A DNA stretch of 64,000 nt from CBDCCT01 sp965214995 (GCA_965214995.1 CBDCCT010000002.1:186001-250000); one strand, 5' to 3'; positions 46,150 through 61,340 are shown, numbered from the stretch's first letter. The notes: generated by a model not told the origin, from the letters alone. Numbers and translations: made by a program.

Positions 46150-49100
46150 TTATTCTTTTTTAGACTATATAGGCTATTACTTTATAAGTTAGTTTTATTT
46201 AGCTTTCTTTTTTCTCTAGATCTCTTATTAATACCTTATTTTTTAGAATTAACTCTTACTAGATTATCTTTATCTTAATTATTATTAAGATTAAAGTTTT
46301 TTATATTAGACTTAACCTCTATATAACTATTACTTAAAGAGAGTAGAAAAGGATTATTACTCTATTTTTCTTTATTAAATAGTTTCTTCTTTTCTTCTTT
46401 ATTATTCTTTTCCTCTAAACTTATACTATTTAAGATTTTATTAGAACTATTTAATAGTATAGTATTTCTATCCTTATTTAAATATAAGGAATATATTATT
46501 AATATCTTAATAGTTTTAGATAGAATTCTTAACCTTTAGTAATAAGAAATATCTCTTTCTTTATTAAATAATTACTCTATACTAGTACTACTACTAGGAA
46601 TAAATAGTATATTTTAAACTATTCTAGTAACTATAAAATAAGTTATACTTAATTCTTTCTATATAGCTTTAAGAGATCTCTTTTATTTATTTAGTATTTA
46701 AGTATTATTTAAATACCTCTTTACTTTATTCTTTAGACTAAAATTATTAGTATATACTCTAAGCCTTTATATTAATTTACTAATTAGTAAGAACTTAGTA
46801 TTAAAGAAGCTTTTATTAATTAGAATAGGTAGTTTATTCTAATTTTTAAGGTATATATAGTATTATTTATAGTACTTTAAAAACTTATTTTTATAAACTA
46901 TAATATACTCTTTCTCTTCCTAGTCTTTTATTACTATTATTAGCTACTAATAAAGCTATAAACCTAGTATTATATATACCTTATAAAGTTAAAGCTTAAT
47001 CTTAGGGTTAAGAATTATTAATAAGTTAAGATATAGTTTATATAGCTTAATTATCTTCCTATAGTATTTTCTTAATTTTTTTATACTAGCCTTAATTACT
47101 AATTATAAAGCTATTATCTAAAGATTTTAGTTTATTTTTCTTACCTCTTTCTTTTAGTTCTTAAGATAATTAAAGAAAATATTATATACCTCCTAAGTAT
47201 AGTAAATAGTTATAATCTTTATCTTTTATAAGTTTTTTAAGATAACCTTTAAAGGTAATAATAATTAAATTAAAAAATCTACTTAATATTATTTATAAGA
47301 CTTAAGCTCTAGTATATAATATTTCTTCTTATAATCTACTATCTAGAATAAAATTATAGAATAAAGCTCTTTAAAGTAAAAGAGTATATTATATTAACTA
47401 TTCTATCTTATAGGAATATTAAGAATAAGTTTTAATTTTTTAAGATTTTATAGATTAGCTATAAAATTAGAAAACTAAATAAGACTTTTTTTTATAATCT
47501 TAATAGTTATTTATATCTATATAATAATTAGCTTTTTAATATTATTCTAATATTAAATATTTCTATAATAATATCTACGTGATAAATATATATAATAAAT
47601 ATATATAATAATTTTATATAATAATTAATATATACTTATCTTATTAATAGTATTTACCTATAAATTATAAGTTAGTAATATTTTACTTAATACTAATTCT
47701 AATATAGGTTTAAGGTTTAAGTCTTCTTCTTCTTCTACTTTTAATATTTTAAAGATAGACCTAACTATAAGTTAAATAATATAAGTTATATACCTAATTA
47801 TACTACTCTTATAATCTTATTTAATATCTAGTTCCTTTCTTAAAAGTAAGCTTAAATATTTTTAAAGTAAAGAGTTTAATAATATATTATTAGTAGTAAT
47901 TATAAGTAACTATAATATAATTTTAAATTTCTTTAGAAGATAGAATATTAAAGTTACTATTTCCTAGCTAGTATACTTACCTAGAATAGGCTTAAAGCCT
48001 AAAAGCTCTTCTTTATATTCCTAGTTATTATTAATATAATAAATTATTACTCTAAGAAAAGACTATTAAAGATAACTTATCTATATATCTAATATAATAG
48101 AAAATTTTATATTATTTAAGAGGTTCTCTATTAGTTAACTTTTTATAAAATTTATATAATTATAATAGAGTTTTTAAAACTTAGTTTATCTAAGTAATAA
48201 AGTTCTAAGATATAATAAGTTTATTAAGTCTTTAAATAACTACTACTTAATAAATTAAAATAGAAGATTATATTATAAAAATAGCTACTTAAGAGAAGCT
48301 TCTAAATTCTCCTTAAAAAATTAAGAAGGATTTAATTTATACTATACTTTAATTAATATAAATTTAAAGTATTAATATTAGATATAATAATTAGTTATAA
48401 TAATTAAATATAAAGCTAATCTATTAACCCTACTATAGAATTAAATAATATTAGACTTTATTATATACTAGTATCTCCTTAATTTAATAGTTTTAAGTAA
48501 TTAAAATTATTATAAATATACTTTTTTATACTATTACTTTCTAAATTAGTTAGTAATAGATATACTAAATCTTTCTTATAATAAATATACTATACTTTTA
48601 GTTTCTCTATACTTTATTTAGTTACCTCTATAAAATCCTACTATATAGAGGGTCTTTTTAATTAGCTATTATTTAATCTTTTTAGATTACTCTAGTTTAG
48701 GTATATATAATTCTTAGCTTTTTCTTTTATTTTTATATTATAATTAGTTATAAACTACTAGTCTAAGAAAATAGATTTATAATCTTTAGAAAATAAAGTA
48801 TAAAAATACTAAATAGTTATTTCTACTAGTATATTAAAACTATTAGGTTAAATAAAAATATTAGATATACTTAATTCTAGTACTAGTAAGGATCTAATTA
48901 GTAGTTAACTTATATTTATAGTAATAAAATTTAGATAGTAGTATATAATAAATATATATAATATATATAATTAGTAAAACTATTCTTTATAAATATAAGG
49001 TTTTTTTTTAAATTTTTAAGACTAGTAAATTAGAATATAGAAAAACTTAGGGTTAGGCTTAGGTTTATTATATCTTCTATATAATTTATTAGAACGAAAA
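46150..49100 (-). pseudogene. hAT transposase relic with dimerisation domain
   Basis: With TAA/TAG read as Gln/Trp, the minus strand at about 46,440-46,640 reads VTRIVQNILFIPSSSTSIEQ, LFNKERDISYYQRLRI, LSKTIKILIIYSLYL. This is the classic hAT C-terminal dimerisation domain (pattern IPxSSxxxER.F...RD...RxRLxPxT). Upstream (46.8-47.2 kb) are KLRKYYRKIIKLYKLYLNLL and YIIVYKNKFLKYYKQY, matching the region before that domain. The 48.9-49.1 kb part is coding-like (KPKPNPKFFY), but I cannot fix the start, and the BED finger is not recognisable. Confidence 0.75.
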
Positions 49101-49796
49101 TATAGAGATTAATTATTTTAGTAAAAGGTAATTAAAGAATTAACTTTATACTAATAATATTATTTTTTTAAAAAATAATTATAGTCCTTATATATTATAT
49201 CTAGTATTATAATCTAGTATAATAATTATTTATTTTATAATTAAATATATAATAAATTCTTAGTATTTTTACCTACTAGAGCTTAGAGGAATAGATATAA
49301 TAACTCTCTTTATTTATATATAATAAAGTTAGGCTATCTAGGTATTAATTAATATATATAGTAAGAGGATTATATTTTACTAATTAAATAGTAAAAGGAT
49401 TTAAGTTTATCTTATAAGAAGAAAGAGTATTTAATCTTCTCTTATATAGAGTAAAGTAACTAATATTAAGCTTTATAAAGTAAATAATAACTTAATTAAA
49501 CTTATTTAATATAACTACCTTCTTATCTTTAATTTTAATATATATTTAAATAATTTATATAGATCTAACTATCTTAGATAAATTACTTAATTTAGATTAT
49601 TTAATAAGTTTTTTAATATTTATTTCTTTAATACTTAATTTTCTAAGATAAAGAATTATTTTTATAATATATATTTACTAAAACTTATTATAGCTCTAGT
49701 ATATCTTTAAAAGATTAACTCTTAAAAAATACTCTCTTAAAGGTATATTATTCTTTTTCTCTAAAAAATATATAATTATAAAACTATTAGTTATAA

Positions 49797-49900
49797 ATAT
49801 TTATTATAACTATTTATTATAACTATTTATTATAACTATTTATTATATCTATTTATTATAACTATCTATTATAACTATTTATTATAAATATATTCTATAA
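49797..49900. repeat. 12-bp AT minisatellite (TATTTATTATAAC-like)
   Basis: Seven or so near-identical units of ACTATTTATTATA are visible in tandem between the two gene-like halves of the hAT. A few units differ by one base. Confidence 0.8.
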
Positions 49901-50775
49901 ATAATTACTATACTAATAAGTAATATAGATAGTAAAAATAAAGAAAATAGTATTAATAAAACTTAATAAGAAAGAATTTAAACTAAATAATAATAAAACT
50001 TATCTTTAATTTAAGAAAACTAGCTCTAATATATAAGTTAAAAAAAAGAAATAGAATACTATCTCTAAAAAGAAAACTTTATCTAAAGAAATACTATTAA
50101 ATATAGTAAAGTTAATATTAAAAGATAAAAATATAAATATAAGTACTTATAATTATTTATACTTAATAATAATATATTAATTATTATATAAAAAAAAACT
50201 TAGTAGCTCTTTAAAAGATAAAAAGATTTTAATATAATAAGCTACTAATAATACTAAAGCTTCCTTTTTAAAGAGTTATTAGAGAGATTATAATTAATCT
50301 AAATAAGCTTTATTTTTAATTTTAAAATTCTACTATTCTTATAATATAAGAAGCTTTAGAAGTATTTTTAACTAGTTTTTTTAAAGGTATAGTAATTTTA
50401 ATTATTATATCTTATTATTATACTAATAGTATATATATAGACCTTAATCTAAGTACTATATATAGTAATTAAATAATAATTTAATCTTAAGATATATATC
50501 TTATTAAATAATTTATTAATAAGTATAGTAGAACTCTAGACTTTAAACTTAAATAAAGTTATTATTTTAAAACTAGCTTAGAAGTAGAATTATTTAGAGA
50601 GAATTAATCTAATATATAATCTATTAATTCTAATCTTTCTTCTATATATCTCCTATATACCTAGGGGCCTAATTACCTATAATTCTCTTAATAAATTATA
50701 TATTTTTTTACTAAATAGTAACTCTTTTAGTATAAATTATAATAAGGTTTATATCTAAAAATAATTAATATTAGT

Positions 50776-50900
50776 ATAATAAATTAATATAAGAATTAGA
50801 TATAAGAATTAGATATAAAAATTAGATATAAGAATTAAATATAAGAATTAGATATAAGAATTATATATAAGAATTATATATAAGAGTTAGATATAAGAAA
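50776..50900. repeat. 13-bp AT minisatellite (AGAATTAGATATA-like)
   Basis: About nine tandem units of AAGAATTAGATAT with single-base variants lie inside the plus-strand coding-like half of the hAT. Confidence 0.8.
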
Positions 50901-53224
50901 TAGAAATTAATACCCTTAAATATTATAATAAGAAAAGCCTTTAATACTTTTTATAGTACTTCTATAGTAGAGCTCTACTAGTAATAGTCTTAACTAATAC
51001 TTAACTTTAAAATAACTTCTTAAATAAGCTACTAAAATAGAAGTTTTAGGATTAGAAGATTTATTAATTTTTAAAACTTTCTAATTTCTTATAATATAAT
51101 AGCTAAAGATAAAGAAAAAATAAGTATATAAACTCTAAAGTTTTATTAAAAGAAATATACTAACTTTTAAGTTTATATTTATAATACCTAGTTTAAGGTT
51201 TTTTTTTAGGAGTTATCTTTTAAGGAGCTTTACTAGAATATTTTAGCCTTTTTTCTATAGAGATAATTAGTAGAGCTCTAAGTAAGTTATTAGATCTAAA
51301 TATAATAAGTAAAGTAATAAGAGTAATAAGAATAATAAAAGTAGTAAAAGTAGTAAGAGTAGTAATAATAAAAGTAGTAGTAATAATAATAAAAATAGTA
51401 ATAGTAGTAATAGTAGTTATAATAAAACCTAGGTTTAGTAGTAATTTAGAATATATTAAAATAATAAGTATTTCTATTAATTAGATAGAGGAAAGTAGAG
51501 ATAAATTCTATAATATAGCCCTAAGTCCTTTATTCTTAGGAGCTTATACTCCTAAGCCTTATATTTCTATAAATAATTCTTATATATAATTATAAATAGC
51601 CTAATCTACTACTTCCTTAGGAACTATAGTAAGTATCTCTATATCTATATCTTCTATAGTATTTCTTTATATAGTAGCTTTTTTATATATTATTTATTAA
51701 TATAATAATTATTAGTATTATAAATATAATAAATATATATAATAAGTATACCTTTCTCTAAAATTTAAGTTATATAAAGAATATATAAAATCTAATAACT
51801 TTATTAGTAGATTATAATAATATAAATACTACTATATATTACTTTAACTTACTTTAATAGTAAAGACTAATTATTACTTTATAAGAGGTTATTTTTATAG
51901 AGAATTAATTAGTTAAAGTTATAAAAGAAGAAAAGAAAATATCTAAAAGAAAGAGGACTATTATATATTACTATATATAGTTTAAGAATAGTATAAATAA
52001 ATAGAAAATAATAAATAGAGAATAATAAATAGAGAATAATAGAAATCTCTTAATAGAATTACCTAGAAGAGAAGTAAATAGAATAGAATAGAATAATATA
52101 AAATACTATAAGTAGTATTTAATATTTTAATTTAATTCCTTTCCTTTTTAATAATATTTACTAACTAAGTTAACTATTATATCTTTAGTAGGATATTTAA
52201 TTATAAGATAAGTTTTATATCTTATTTATTATATAAAATTATTATAACTAGTTCTATTATACTTTAGGGTTAGTCTATTATTATCTTACTATTATATAGT
52301 TATCTAATAAGTATTAGCTAAATATCTATTAAAGAAGCCTAGAAAGTTTATACCTAAAGATAAATCTATTTACTTAGAAAATCTATATATTATTTATATT
52401 TAAGAAAAGAGATAAAATATATTAAAAGATAAAAAAACTTATATACTAGAAAGAGTAAAAGCTAGTAATTATAGTACTAAAAGATATTTAATTTAATAAA
52501 TAAAAGGCTTTTAAGATTTTTAGTTTCTTTCTCCTAAAGATTAAGAAAATAGAATTAAAGTTAAAGTTAAAAAATTAATAAAAAAAAGATTTAAAGAGAG
52601 AAAATTAGGTAAAGTTAGAATAAATAATAAGTTATAAAGAGATATTAACTTAACTATTAACTAAATAGTATAAGTTATAAAAGTAAAAAAAAAGAAAAGA
52701 AATAAAAGATAAAAAAAACTATTATTAGGAAGAAGATACTATTAAGAGTCTATAATAGACTAATAAAGGATATTCTTAAAAAAGTAATAGTAACTTAATT
52801 ATAAGTATTATAATAGTATAATTATTATATCTAATTATTATACTAATATAATAAAAGATCTAAGGGATAGAAACCTTTTATAGAAGGTATATAGTACTAT
52901 TTCTACTTTAATAGAAGTAATATAACTATTTTAGAAAAGGTAAATTACTTAAAGCTATATAAGATCTAGATCCTTAGAAATCTATAAAGGAATTTAATTC
53001 TTCTATTTTAGATCCTTAAGGTATTTATAATATTAAAAATAGATAGTAAGTATTAGTTATTAATAATAGTCTAAATTTACCTAACTTATTAAAAGATATA
53101 AGCCTTATCTCTACCTAAATACTATACTTAGTAATAAAGAGCTAGAAGAAGAAGTAGAAGATAGTATAATTATTAAATATAAGAATAATAAAGTTAAAGA
53201 AGATAGTTATAACTTTAGTAATAG

Positions 53225-53279
<55 letters not shown>

Positions 53280-53751
53280 ATTACTATTAATCTTACTACT
53301 TAGGGTCTTAATAAGAATAGAGATAAGATTAAGGATAGTAAAAATAATAAAGAATAATATAATAAGTCTAATTAAAATTATTATAGTTAATTAATATAGT
53401 AATTAATATAGTAGAATTTATTAGTTATATAAGCTATTAAAAGAAGTAAGATTTATATATAATAATTATATAATATTTATATATAATATTTATATATAAT
53501 AGTTATATATAATAATTATATATAAGAAGTATATATAATTAGATAAGGACCTAGACTAGGGAATAGTCTAGATTTAGATATAGACCTAAACCTAAACTAG
53601 ATTTAATCTAGGTTTAGGTCCCTAGGGACTAAATATTAGTTTAGGTCCCTAGTAATAATTCTCTAGGGACTAAAATTTAGTCTAGGTCCAGGTCTAGGTC
53701 CAGGTCCAGATCGATCTGGACCTGGAATTCCAGGTCCCTACGGCCACACTG

Positions 53752-53759
53752 ATTGCGCT
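53752..53759. repeat. Right 8-bp target duplication ATTGCGCT of the hAT
   Basis: Identical to 45736-45743 and abutting the right terminal inverted repeat. The flanking gypsy sequence (CGTAAAGATGCTTAAG) keeps unusual CG and TG sites. Confidence 0.93.
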
Positions 53760-54999
53760 CGTAAAGATGCTTAAGTAATATAGTACCCCACGTTTATATA
53801 ACGGATATAATCTGATTTACTCCTTTAATATTAGGTAGGCCGCTAATCTAATCGATAGTTAGAGTATAAAATAGGGTAGTCTTATATAGGACTAGCTAGA
53901 GATTACTATAGGGCCTATACTTCTAGGTTTAGATATATTTATACTCTAGATATTTTTTAATATACTTATATAGTCTTTTAGAAAGATTTTATATATAAAA
54001 GGAATTCCTTACTACTATATAGGCACGATAGAAACTAGAGTAGAAATATTTATTATAGTATATTTTAAATTTCTCCTTCTTATAAGATAGTAGGATATAT
54101 AATCTATTATAGTAATAGTTTACTAGATAAATAAGATTATTAATTATTTAGAAATATAATCCTAATAGAGCTCTTAGAGATATTAAAGTATAAGATTTAT
54201 AATCTTAGCTTTTTTATTCTACTACTTACTTAGATTCTACTTTAACCTTTTCTTCTAATATAAGCCTATTCTTTTTTTTTAAGACCCTAATAAGTTTACC
54301 CTAAATTAGATCCTTTAAGTATTCTAAAATAAGTTTAGACTTAAGGTTATTACTTATTCTTATAAATAAGAAGGTATAATATACTCCTATTAGAATATTA
54401 TCTAGAGTATCTTTAGATAGGTTAGGCTTAGATTATAAACTAGGGAGATAGCTTAAGGTATCTAGTACTATATAAATCCTTCTTAGCTAGTAGATTAGGA
54501 TAAGATTAAAGATTAAAAGAAATTAGGCTACTTATATTAATCTTATATTTTTCTATTCTAAACTAATAGTTTTAATAATATTATTAAAATTAGCTATTAT
54601 TATTACTATAAAATAGTCTATAAATAAGTAGATCTTAATAGTATTTTTAGCTATATTTTATATCTTTTTTAGTACTTAAACTATACTAGTAAGCTCTAAC
54701 TCTATAGGCTAATAATATTATTCTATATTAGTAAGTCTCTTACTAAAGAATAAAATTAGTTATACTTTATTATATAGGAATAACTAAGCCTATCTTAATA
54801 TAAGAGAGTTTTAAGTATTTTTAATTATTATAACTAGCTCTAGATTTCTATTAATATAGTATACTATTACCCTAAATCTAAATTCTACTAATAAATCTAT
54901 ATCTATATAAAGTAGCTAATTTAGGATTATAATAATATAGGAAGCTAGTATATTTAAAATATTCTTATAGGATATAAAAGGTTTATTCTATTTTTTTAC

Positions 55000-55900
55000 T
55001 ATTAGACGTCTTAGCTTTACTAGTAAATACCTTTTTTTAAACCCTTTCTTAGGTATATTAGTTAGTAGAGCTATCTTTTCCCTTTATAATAGCTTAGCTA
55101 TCTAGGTATAATATAGAATAAACCTTCTTAGATACCTAGTAAGTCTAAGATACTTTTTAATTTAACCTACTATCTTAGGATAGTTAATCTATTAGATAGC
55201 TTAGATCTTATTATCTATTATAACTAATCCTAGTATATCTACTTTTTATCCTAAAATAGTAGTAAATAGATATACTAGGAAATACTTACTAGGGAATATT
55301 AAAATATTATAGTTTAATAATAATTAGAAAATAGTCTATAGATACTTAATATATTATTTCTATATATTTAAGTATATAATAATATTATCTATAAATACTT
55401 AGGTAAATTTCTTATATTTATATAAGATATTATTAAGCTCCTATTAGATATATTAAATAGAATTTTTAAATCCTATTAGGGTAACTTTAAAATATTTTAA
55501 TCCTCTATATATTACTACTAAAAATTTCTCTTAGTTATCCTCCTAAATAGGCTACTAATAAAAGAAAGTAATAGTATTAATTACTAATATATATTTCTTC
55601 CTATAAAGTTCTCCTAAAATATCTTCCTAAGATAGTAAAGGGTAAGTATCTTTTATAGTAACTAAGTTAAGGTTCTAAATATTTATAACTAGTTAGGGTT
55701 TTCTAATTTTTATATTTATTATTAGGTCTAATACCGTCTTCTAAGTAATAAATATAGGGGAAGTAAATAGTATATACCTATCTATCTATTTTAACTTATC
55801 TTATTTATATAGCTTATTAAATTTATTATTTATAATATCTTTATTCTTTTATTTTAACTAATATAGGCGTGACTAAAGCTTTAATTTAAAGAAATTAGGC
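55000..55900 (-). pseudogene. Chromovirus reverse transcriptase relic
   Basis: The minus-strand frame reads INIKIRKP, NLNLVTIKDTYPLLS (Gln now TAG), EDILGELYRKKYILVINTIT, FFYQQPIQEDNQEKFLVVIY, RGLKYFKVTLIGFKNSI, FIDNIIIYLN and LFTTILG. It matches the palm and thumb of Ty3/gypsy RT. The catalytic FIDD has become FIDN through a G-to-A change in a TpG context (GATGAT to GATAAT), so RIP destroyed the active site as well as adding stops. Confidence 0.82.
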
Positions 55901-58900
55901 TAGAGTAGAACTTATAGATAGCTCTACTCTTTAGTTTTTATAATACCTTTATCTTTAAATAAGGGTTAGAATTTATTAACTAGATTAGAAATCTACTTAA
56001 GCTAGTTATCTTTTATAAAAACTATTACTCTATTTAAGAGTATAGCTTTATTAGGACTATATAGATCTAATATAGTAGTATAGATAGCTTTAAGAGAAGG
56101 ATTATTTCTAGCTTTTTTAGAGAAGTATAACCTATTTAGTTCTATTTATAATACTACTCCTAATTAGGTACCTTTAGGAATCTAAGTAGATAATCTTAAC
56201 TAGTTTATAGCTAGTATAAAGGTAGTATTAGAACTTAGAAAGTAAAAAGGTACTATTACTTAAAAGTAAAAATAGGGTTAAAGCTTATAATTTATATTTT
56301 TATTTAGGTATCTTATAAATTAGATTAATATTTTCTTATAAGTTCCTAGTAGTATAGTAAGTCTTTCTTTAGTAATAGTAAATATATTAATATCTAGATC
56401 TATTAAGGTAGATTATATTAGGATAGTAATATTTTTATATTCTTTAATAATAATTATATTTTAGCTTTATAATATTACTATACTATTAAGGATTATAAAG
56501 TTAGAACCTAAAAGTATTTTAGATTATAGATTTTTAGTTATTTATATACTATAATTTACCTTTCCTATAGTAGATCTTCTATCTAGATTTAATCCTAGGA
56601 AATAAAGCTCTAATATTACCCTTTTAGTAAATAATAGATCCCCTTTAATATAATTAGCTTTATATATTCTTACTAGGCTATACTACTTTATATTAGGCTA
56701 GTATTTATTAAGGAATTATTTATTAATTAATAAATTTCTATACCTAGTATTAATATATACCCTTAATATTTTCCTATAAGTAGTTAGCTTAACTAGAATA
56801 ATTATATAATAGAACTAGTATAATATATTATTATTTCTAGAAAGAGGTTTAGCTTTAGACTTAAATATAGGATCTATTTAATTTACTTAATATTCTACTT
56901 TAAGGGCTTCCTTACTCCCTAAGAAGTAGATACCTTATAGGGGTTAATCTTAGTAATAGGCTTATATATATTTATATAGGAGATTATTACTTAGGAATAA
57001 AGTAAGGTAATTATTATATTACCTTTATACCTTAGTAGCCTAAGCTATATTTTTATTATTAATAAAATAAATTATTAGTAGTATAGTATCCCTATTAGAC
57101 TAGTATTATTATTCTTTTAGGTTAAGATTCTATTACTATAGGCTTTAATTCTATAATTAATTAACTATTTACTTAGGGTTAGGGGATAATAGAATTAGGT
57201 CCTAGTCTATTAACTTATATTTATTAGATATATAATAGGTACCTTTTATATTAGGTAGAGTAATAAGTAGTAGTTTAGGTTTCTATATAATCTACCTTAT
57301 ATTTCTATTCTCCTAGAGTATATTAGTATTATTTCTATTTCTAAATATATTATCTACTACTAAAGGTTATCTAGGTCTACTTTTTCTATTTAGAATAGAA
57401 TAATTTAAGATAGATCCTTAACTTATCCTATTAAAATCTTAAGGAATTTAAAGGTTATTATATACTTAAGTTCTAGAAGTAGGATAATTTAGGAAAACTA
57501 TACTAGGATAGGGACTTATTTAACTATAATTCTTACCTTTTTATAGTTAGTATATATTCTTCTAAGTAACTTATTTTTCTTAGAGTATATAGAGGTATAT
57601 ATTAAGTATTATTTTAAGTTTTAGCTTAAGTACCCTATTCTTTAAGTAAGTATCTAACTTAATAAATAGATAGTTTATTTATAGAGCTTTATCTTTAATA
57701 CCTATATAGTAGTATAAACTTATTACCTTAGTAGCCTATTAGGAAATAGATCTCCTAGCCTAGATATTATCTATAGTAAATATTTTATTCTCTAAATCTT
57801 TAAGGGCTTTCTTAAGGAATAGCTTAAATTAGATCTAAAGTACTACTATTTAATTATCTACTTATAGTTCTAAATATAGATTATTTCTTTTTCTTTTATT
57901 AAGTTTATTTAAGTACTATAATCTAGCTATCCCTCTTAGATACTTTAAAAGAGATATCTATATTTAGAAGTATAAATAAAGATTTAAAGTATCTTTAATT
58001 ATATTAATAAATCCTCTAACCTAGTAGAAGTATATTTTAGATCTTTAATTAACTATCTTTTTATATTAATAGGTAAGTACTTTATTAGGCTAGAAGTAAC
58101 CTAGTTTATTAAATTTAAACCTTATCTCCTTATAAATCTATATATCTTAGGAAGGGGTAAAATCTAGTTTTTAATTTAGGGTATATCTCTCCTAGGGTAT
58201 AGCCCTTTTAAGAAGTTAAAAAGATAGCTTCTCTTCTATCTTATTATTCCTAGTATCCTAAGGTATATAATAGCTATATCCTCTTAGGGCTACTAATTTC
58301 TTTTCTTTAGATAATAATCCTTTCTTTAGAAGGAATTAGTATATTATTTTAATTACTTCTTTTATTACTAACTTAATAGTATTTTCTACTAACTTACTTA
58401 TTATAGACTTAATTAGCCTAAGTATTTACCTATTAAAGTCTTCTTCTTTCTAAGGTTTAGTTATTTTTTTAGTAGCTTTAGTATTACTATATTCCTAAAA
58501 GATTTAAGATAATAGTCTTTAATTAGAATTAGATCCCTTTCTTATTAGTATATTAGATTCTAATAGTTAGGATATATTAATAACTATTTTTAGAGAAGAA
58601 TTTATTACTAGAAGTAGTAAAGCTAGGTTTAAGTAAAGTATTAAAGTAATAACTATTTAAGTAAATAGGGTATTATAATCTAGACTCTTAATTATTAGAG
58701 TTAAAGCTCTCTATAGTAATCTTATCTAGAAGATAGAGTTTATCTTTATATATAGCCTTAACTTAGTTAATATATTAGGTTTTAATATAAGGGTACTACT
58801 AGTATTCTTATTTATCCTACTAGCTTAGTATATTAAAGGTTTTATTTTTTAAGGTAGGGTACTTAGCCTCTAGTATAGAGTTAGTAAGGATCTTATACTC

Positions 58901-59924
58901 TCTAGGCTAGAGTTAGATAACTTAAACTATACTAAATACTCTAAATCTTCTAGAATAAGTAAAGGTATAGTTAATTTTAGGAGTAGACTATTAATTCTAG
59001 TATTTTAGATAGGATTATTTTCTAAACTAATATAACCTTTAGGGTACTTAATACTTTAGAAGTAGACCTTAACTTAAGACTAGAAATAATTATCTACCTT
59101 ATTAATAGGTCTAACTAACTTATTAATAATAGGACTCTAGTAATATAGATAAGACTTAAGATTTAAACCCTTATTATTTTTTCTTTTTAGATTAAGTACT
59201 ATTTTAAAGTTATCTAAAAATAGTTCTTTTAGGGTACTAACTATATTAATAGTATTAAAAAAGAGATATTATATTAGAGATTAATAATCTTTAATAAAGA
59301 TATCTAACTATTTAGCTATCTTTAAGTAATAGTCTTCTTAATTTATCTCTATTACCTTAAAGGTAGTAGCTTAATAGCTGTATTTTAGATCTAATATATT
59401 AGATTAGTTTTTATAGAAATAGTAAGGATATTATATTTTTAAAGATTTATAGATAGCTAATACTAACTAGAGTAGAGGCTATTTTAAAAACTATTATACT
59501 TAGTCTTAAAGAATAGTTATTATACTTACTAGATAATTTCTTACTAGTATATTTTAGGCTCTACTATAGTTAGATCTTTTTTATTATTAGTTAGTTCTAG
59601 TCCCTTATTACCTTAAAAGGAAATTTCTAAAGATACTAATACTAAATCTAGGATAAGTAGTTTTAATAGTTAGACTATTACTTTCTATATCTAAAACTTC
59701 TTTCTTATTTCTATTAGAATTATAGAAGTTTATAAATAAAGTATAAAAGATTCCTAATAATTAGATTCTAAGTTAGATAAGTAATAAGAATTATTAAAAT
59801 AAAATTAGAGTAAAGCTAGTAGATTAAGTAATCTAATTAAATAGATAAGCTATATATTAAAAGAATTAGCTATAGAAAGAGACTTTAAGCTTCTATCTTT
59901 TAGTCTTAAAGGCTAGTTACTAAA

Positions 59925-60092
59925 TACTATAATCTACCCTAAATATATAGATTAGTATAGTATTTTAGTAAAAGCTAGTATTTTTATTAAGTCCTATTCT
60001 AACTATTTATATTCTACGTCTTAGGGCTAAGAAGTAGGACCTAAGATACTACTACTATATTAGTGAATTACCATCACCATGAATCTATAACA
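59925..60092 (-). repeat. Right LTR of the chromovirus (168 bp)
   Basis: Same length as the left LTR. It begins with the RIP-altered TACTATAATCTACCC and ends intact with CCATCACCATGAATCT and ATAACA. The last ~80 bases keep CA/TG/CG sites that are lost in the left copy. Confidence 0.92.
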
Positions 60093-60097
60093 CTCTA
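60093..60097. repeat. Right 5-bp target duplication CTCTA
   Basis: Direct repeat of 42588-42592, abutting the right LTR. Confidence 0.9.
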
Positions 60098-61340
60098 GTA
60101 CTTATAATTAGAATATATAAGCTTAGAGGCTATCTAGTATTTATTAAATATTAATATTAATAGGTATAAAGCTATAAAGATAGTAGATTATAAAGAGTAT
60201 ATAATTTTAAAAGCTTTAAATATTATATTTAAATAAGTAAAGAAGTAAATTATTATTAAAAGATTCTACTACTATATTTATATAAATATTTTTATATTTA
60301 ACTTATTCTTAATAGATATTAAATATATTATTTTATTTATATATAACTTTACTAGTATTATCTATCTTATATTTATAAAGAGGAAAGAAGTATTTAATAT
60401 AGTTATTAATTTTTAAGTATTTATAAAGTATTAGTTTAGTATAAATATTATAATTATATAAATAGATAATAAAATAAGTTTATTTACTAATATATTCTAT
60501 TAGTATATCTTAAATAAAGATATTTAACTTAAACTTATAGCTCTAGTTATCTAGATATAGAATAGTATAGCTAAGTAAGCTAAAATAATAATTATTAAAA
60601 AGATAAAAGCTATAAGGATATTATTATATTTACTATTTAATTTATAGTTAGAACCTATTATTACTACTACTTATTTAATAAATAGAATACTAAGAAAACT
60701 AATAGATAAATAAGTAGTACTAATTAAATTACTATATAAATCTCTAAGATTAAAGGTATTAATATCCTTTCTATAATATAACTATTTATAAGCCTATAGT
60801 TATAGAGCTTATCTACTTATAATTTAAATAAAAGAATATAAGAATTAAGCTAATAAGTTATTACTATATACTTATATTAGATATCTTTATAGATATATAG
60901 TAATAATAATATATTAAATTTAAGTATTTATATTATAAAGAGTTATTAGTACTAAAGATATTATATTTAATAAATCTATCTTCTTTAATCTAGATATAGA
61001 AGATTTAATATAGAAGTTAAAAGAAATAATATAACCTACTATTAAACTTATTAAGATACTAAAGGTAGATAAATATAAGGAAATTAGTAAAGCTAATAAT
61101 ACTAATAAATTAAATTAGTAATTAAATTAATAATAATAAAATATTAAACTTTATAATAATAAAAATAGATAGTAGAAGCCTATTTAAATATTAATATCTA
61201 TAGTAACTATAATACTAGAGCTATAGTAGCTATAATAATAGTAAGATAAAGGTATTAATACTATAAATATTATAAAGGGAAGTTAAATATAATATTTACT
61301 ACTAAATATTAGTATACTTATAGTATTTATAGTTAGTTCC
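60098..61340 (+). mobile_element. Ty1/copia retrotransposon, continuation (integrase)
   Basis: The copia frame resumes right after the gypsy target duplication. The plus strand reads as a GAG-pre-integrase remnant, then the integrase core with VFNIVINF, INIIIIWI-like positions and ANKLLLYTYIRYLYRYIVI. The usual copia ending follows, STKDIIFNKSIFFNLDIEDL (from ...TRDVIFNE...), at about 60,950-61,010. The reverse transcriptase and 3' LTR are not in the window because the second gypsy element interrupts at about 61,341. Confidence 0.75.
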
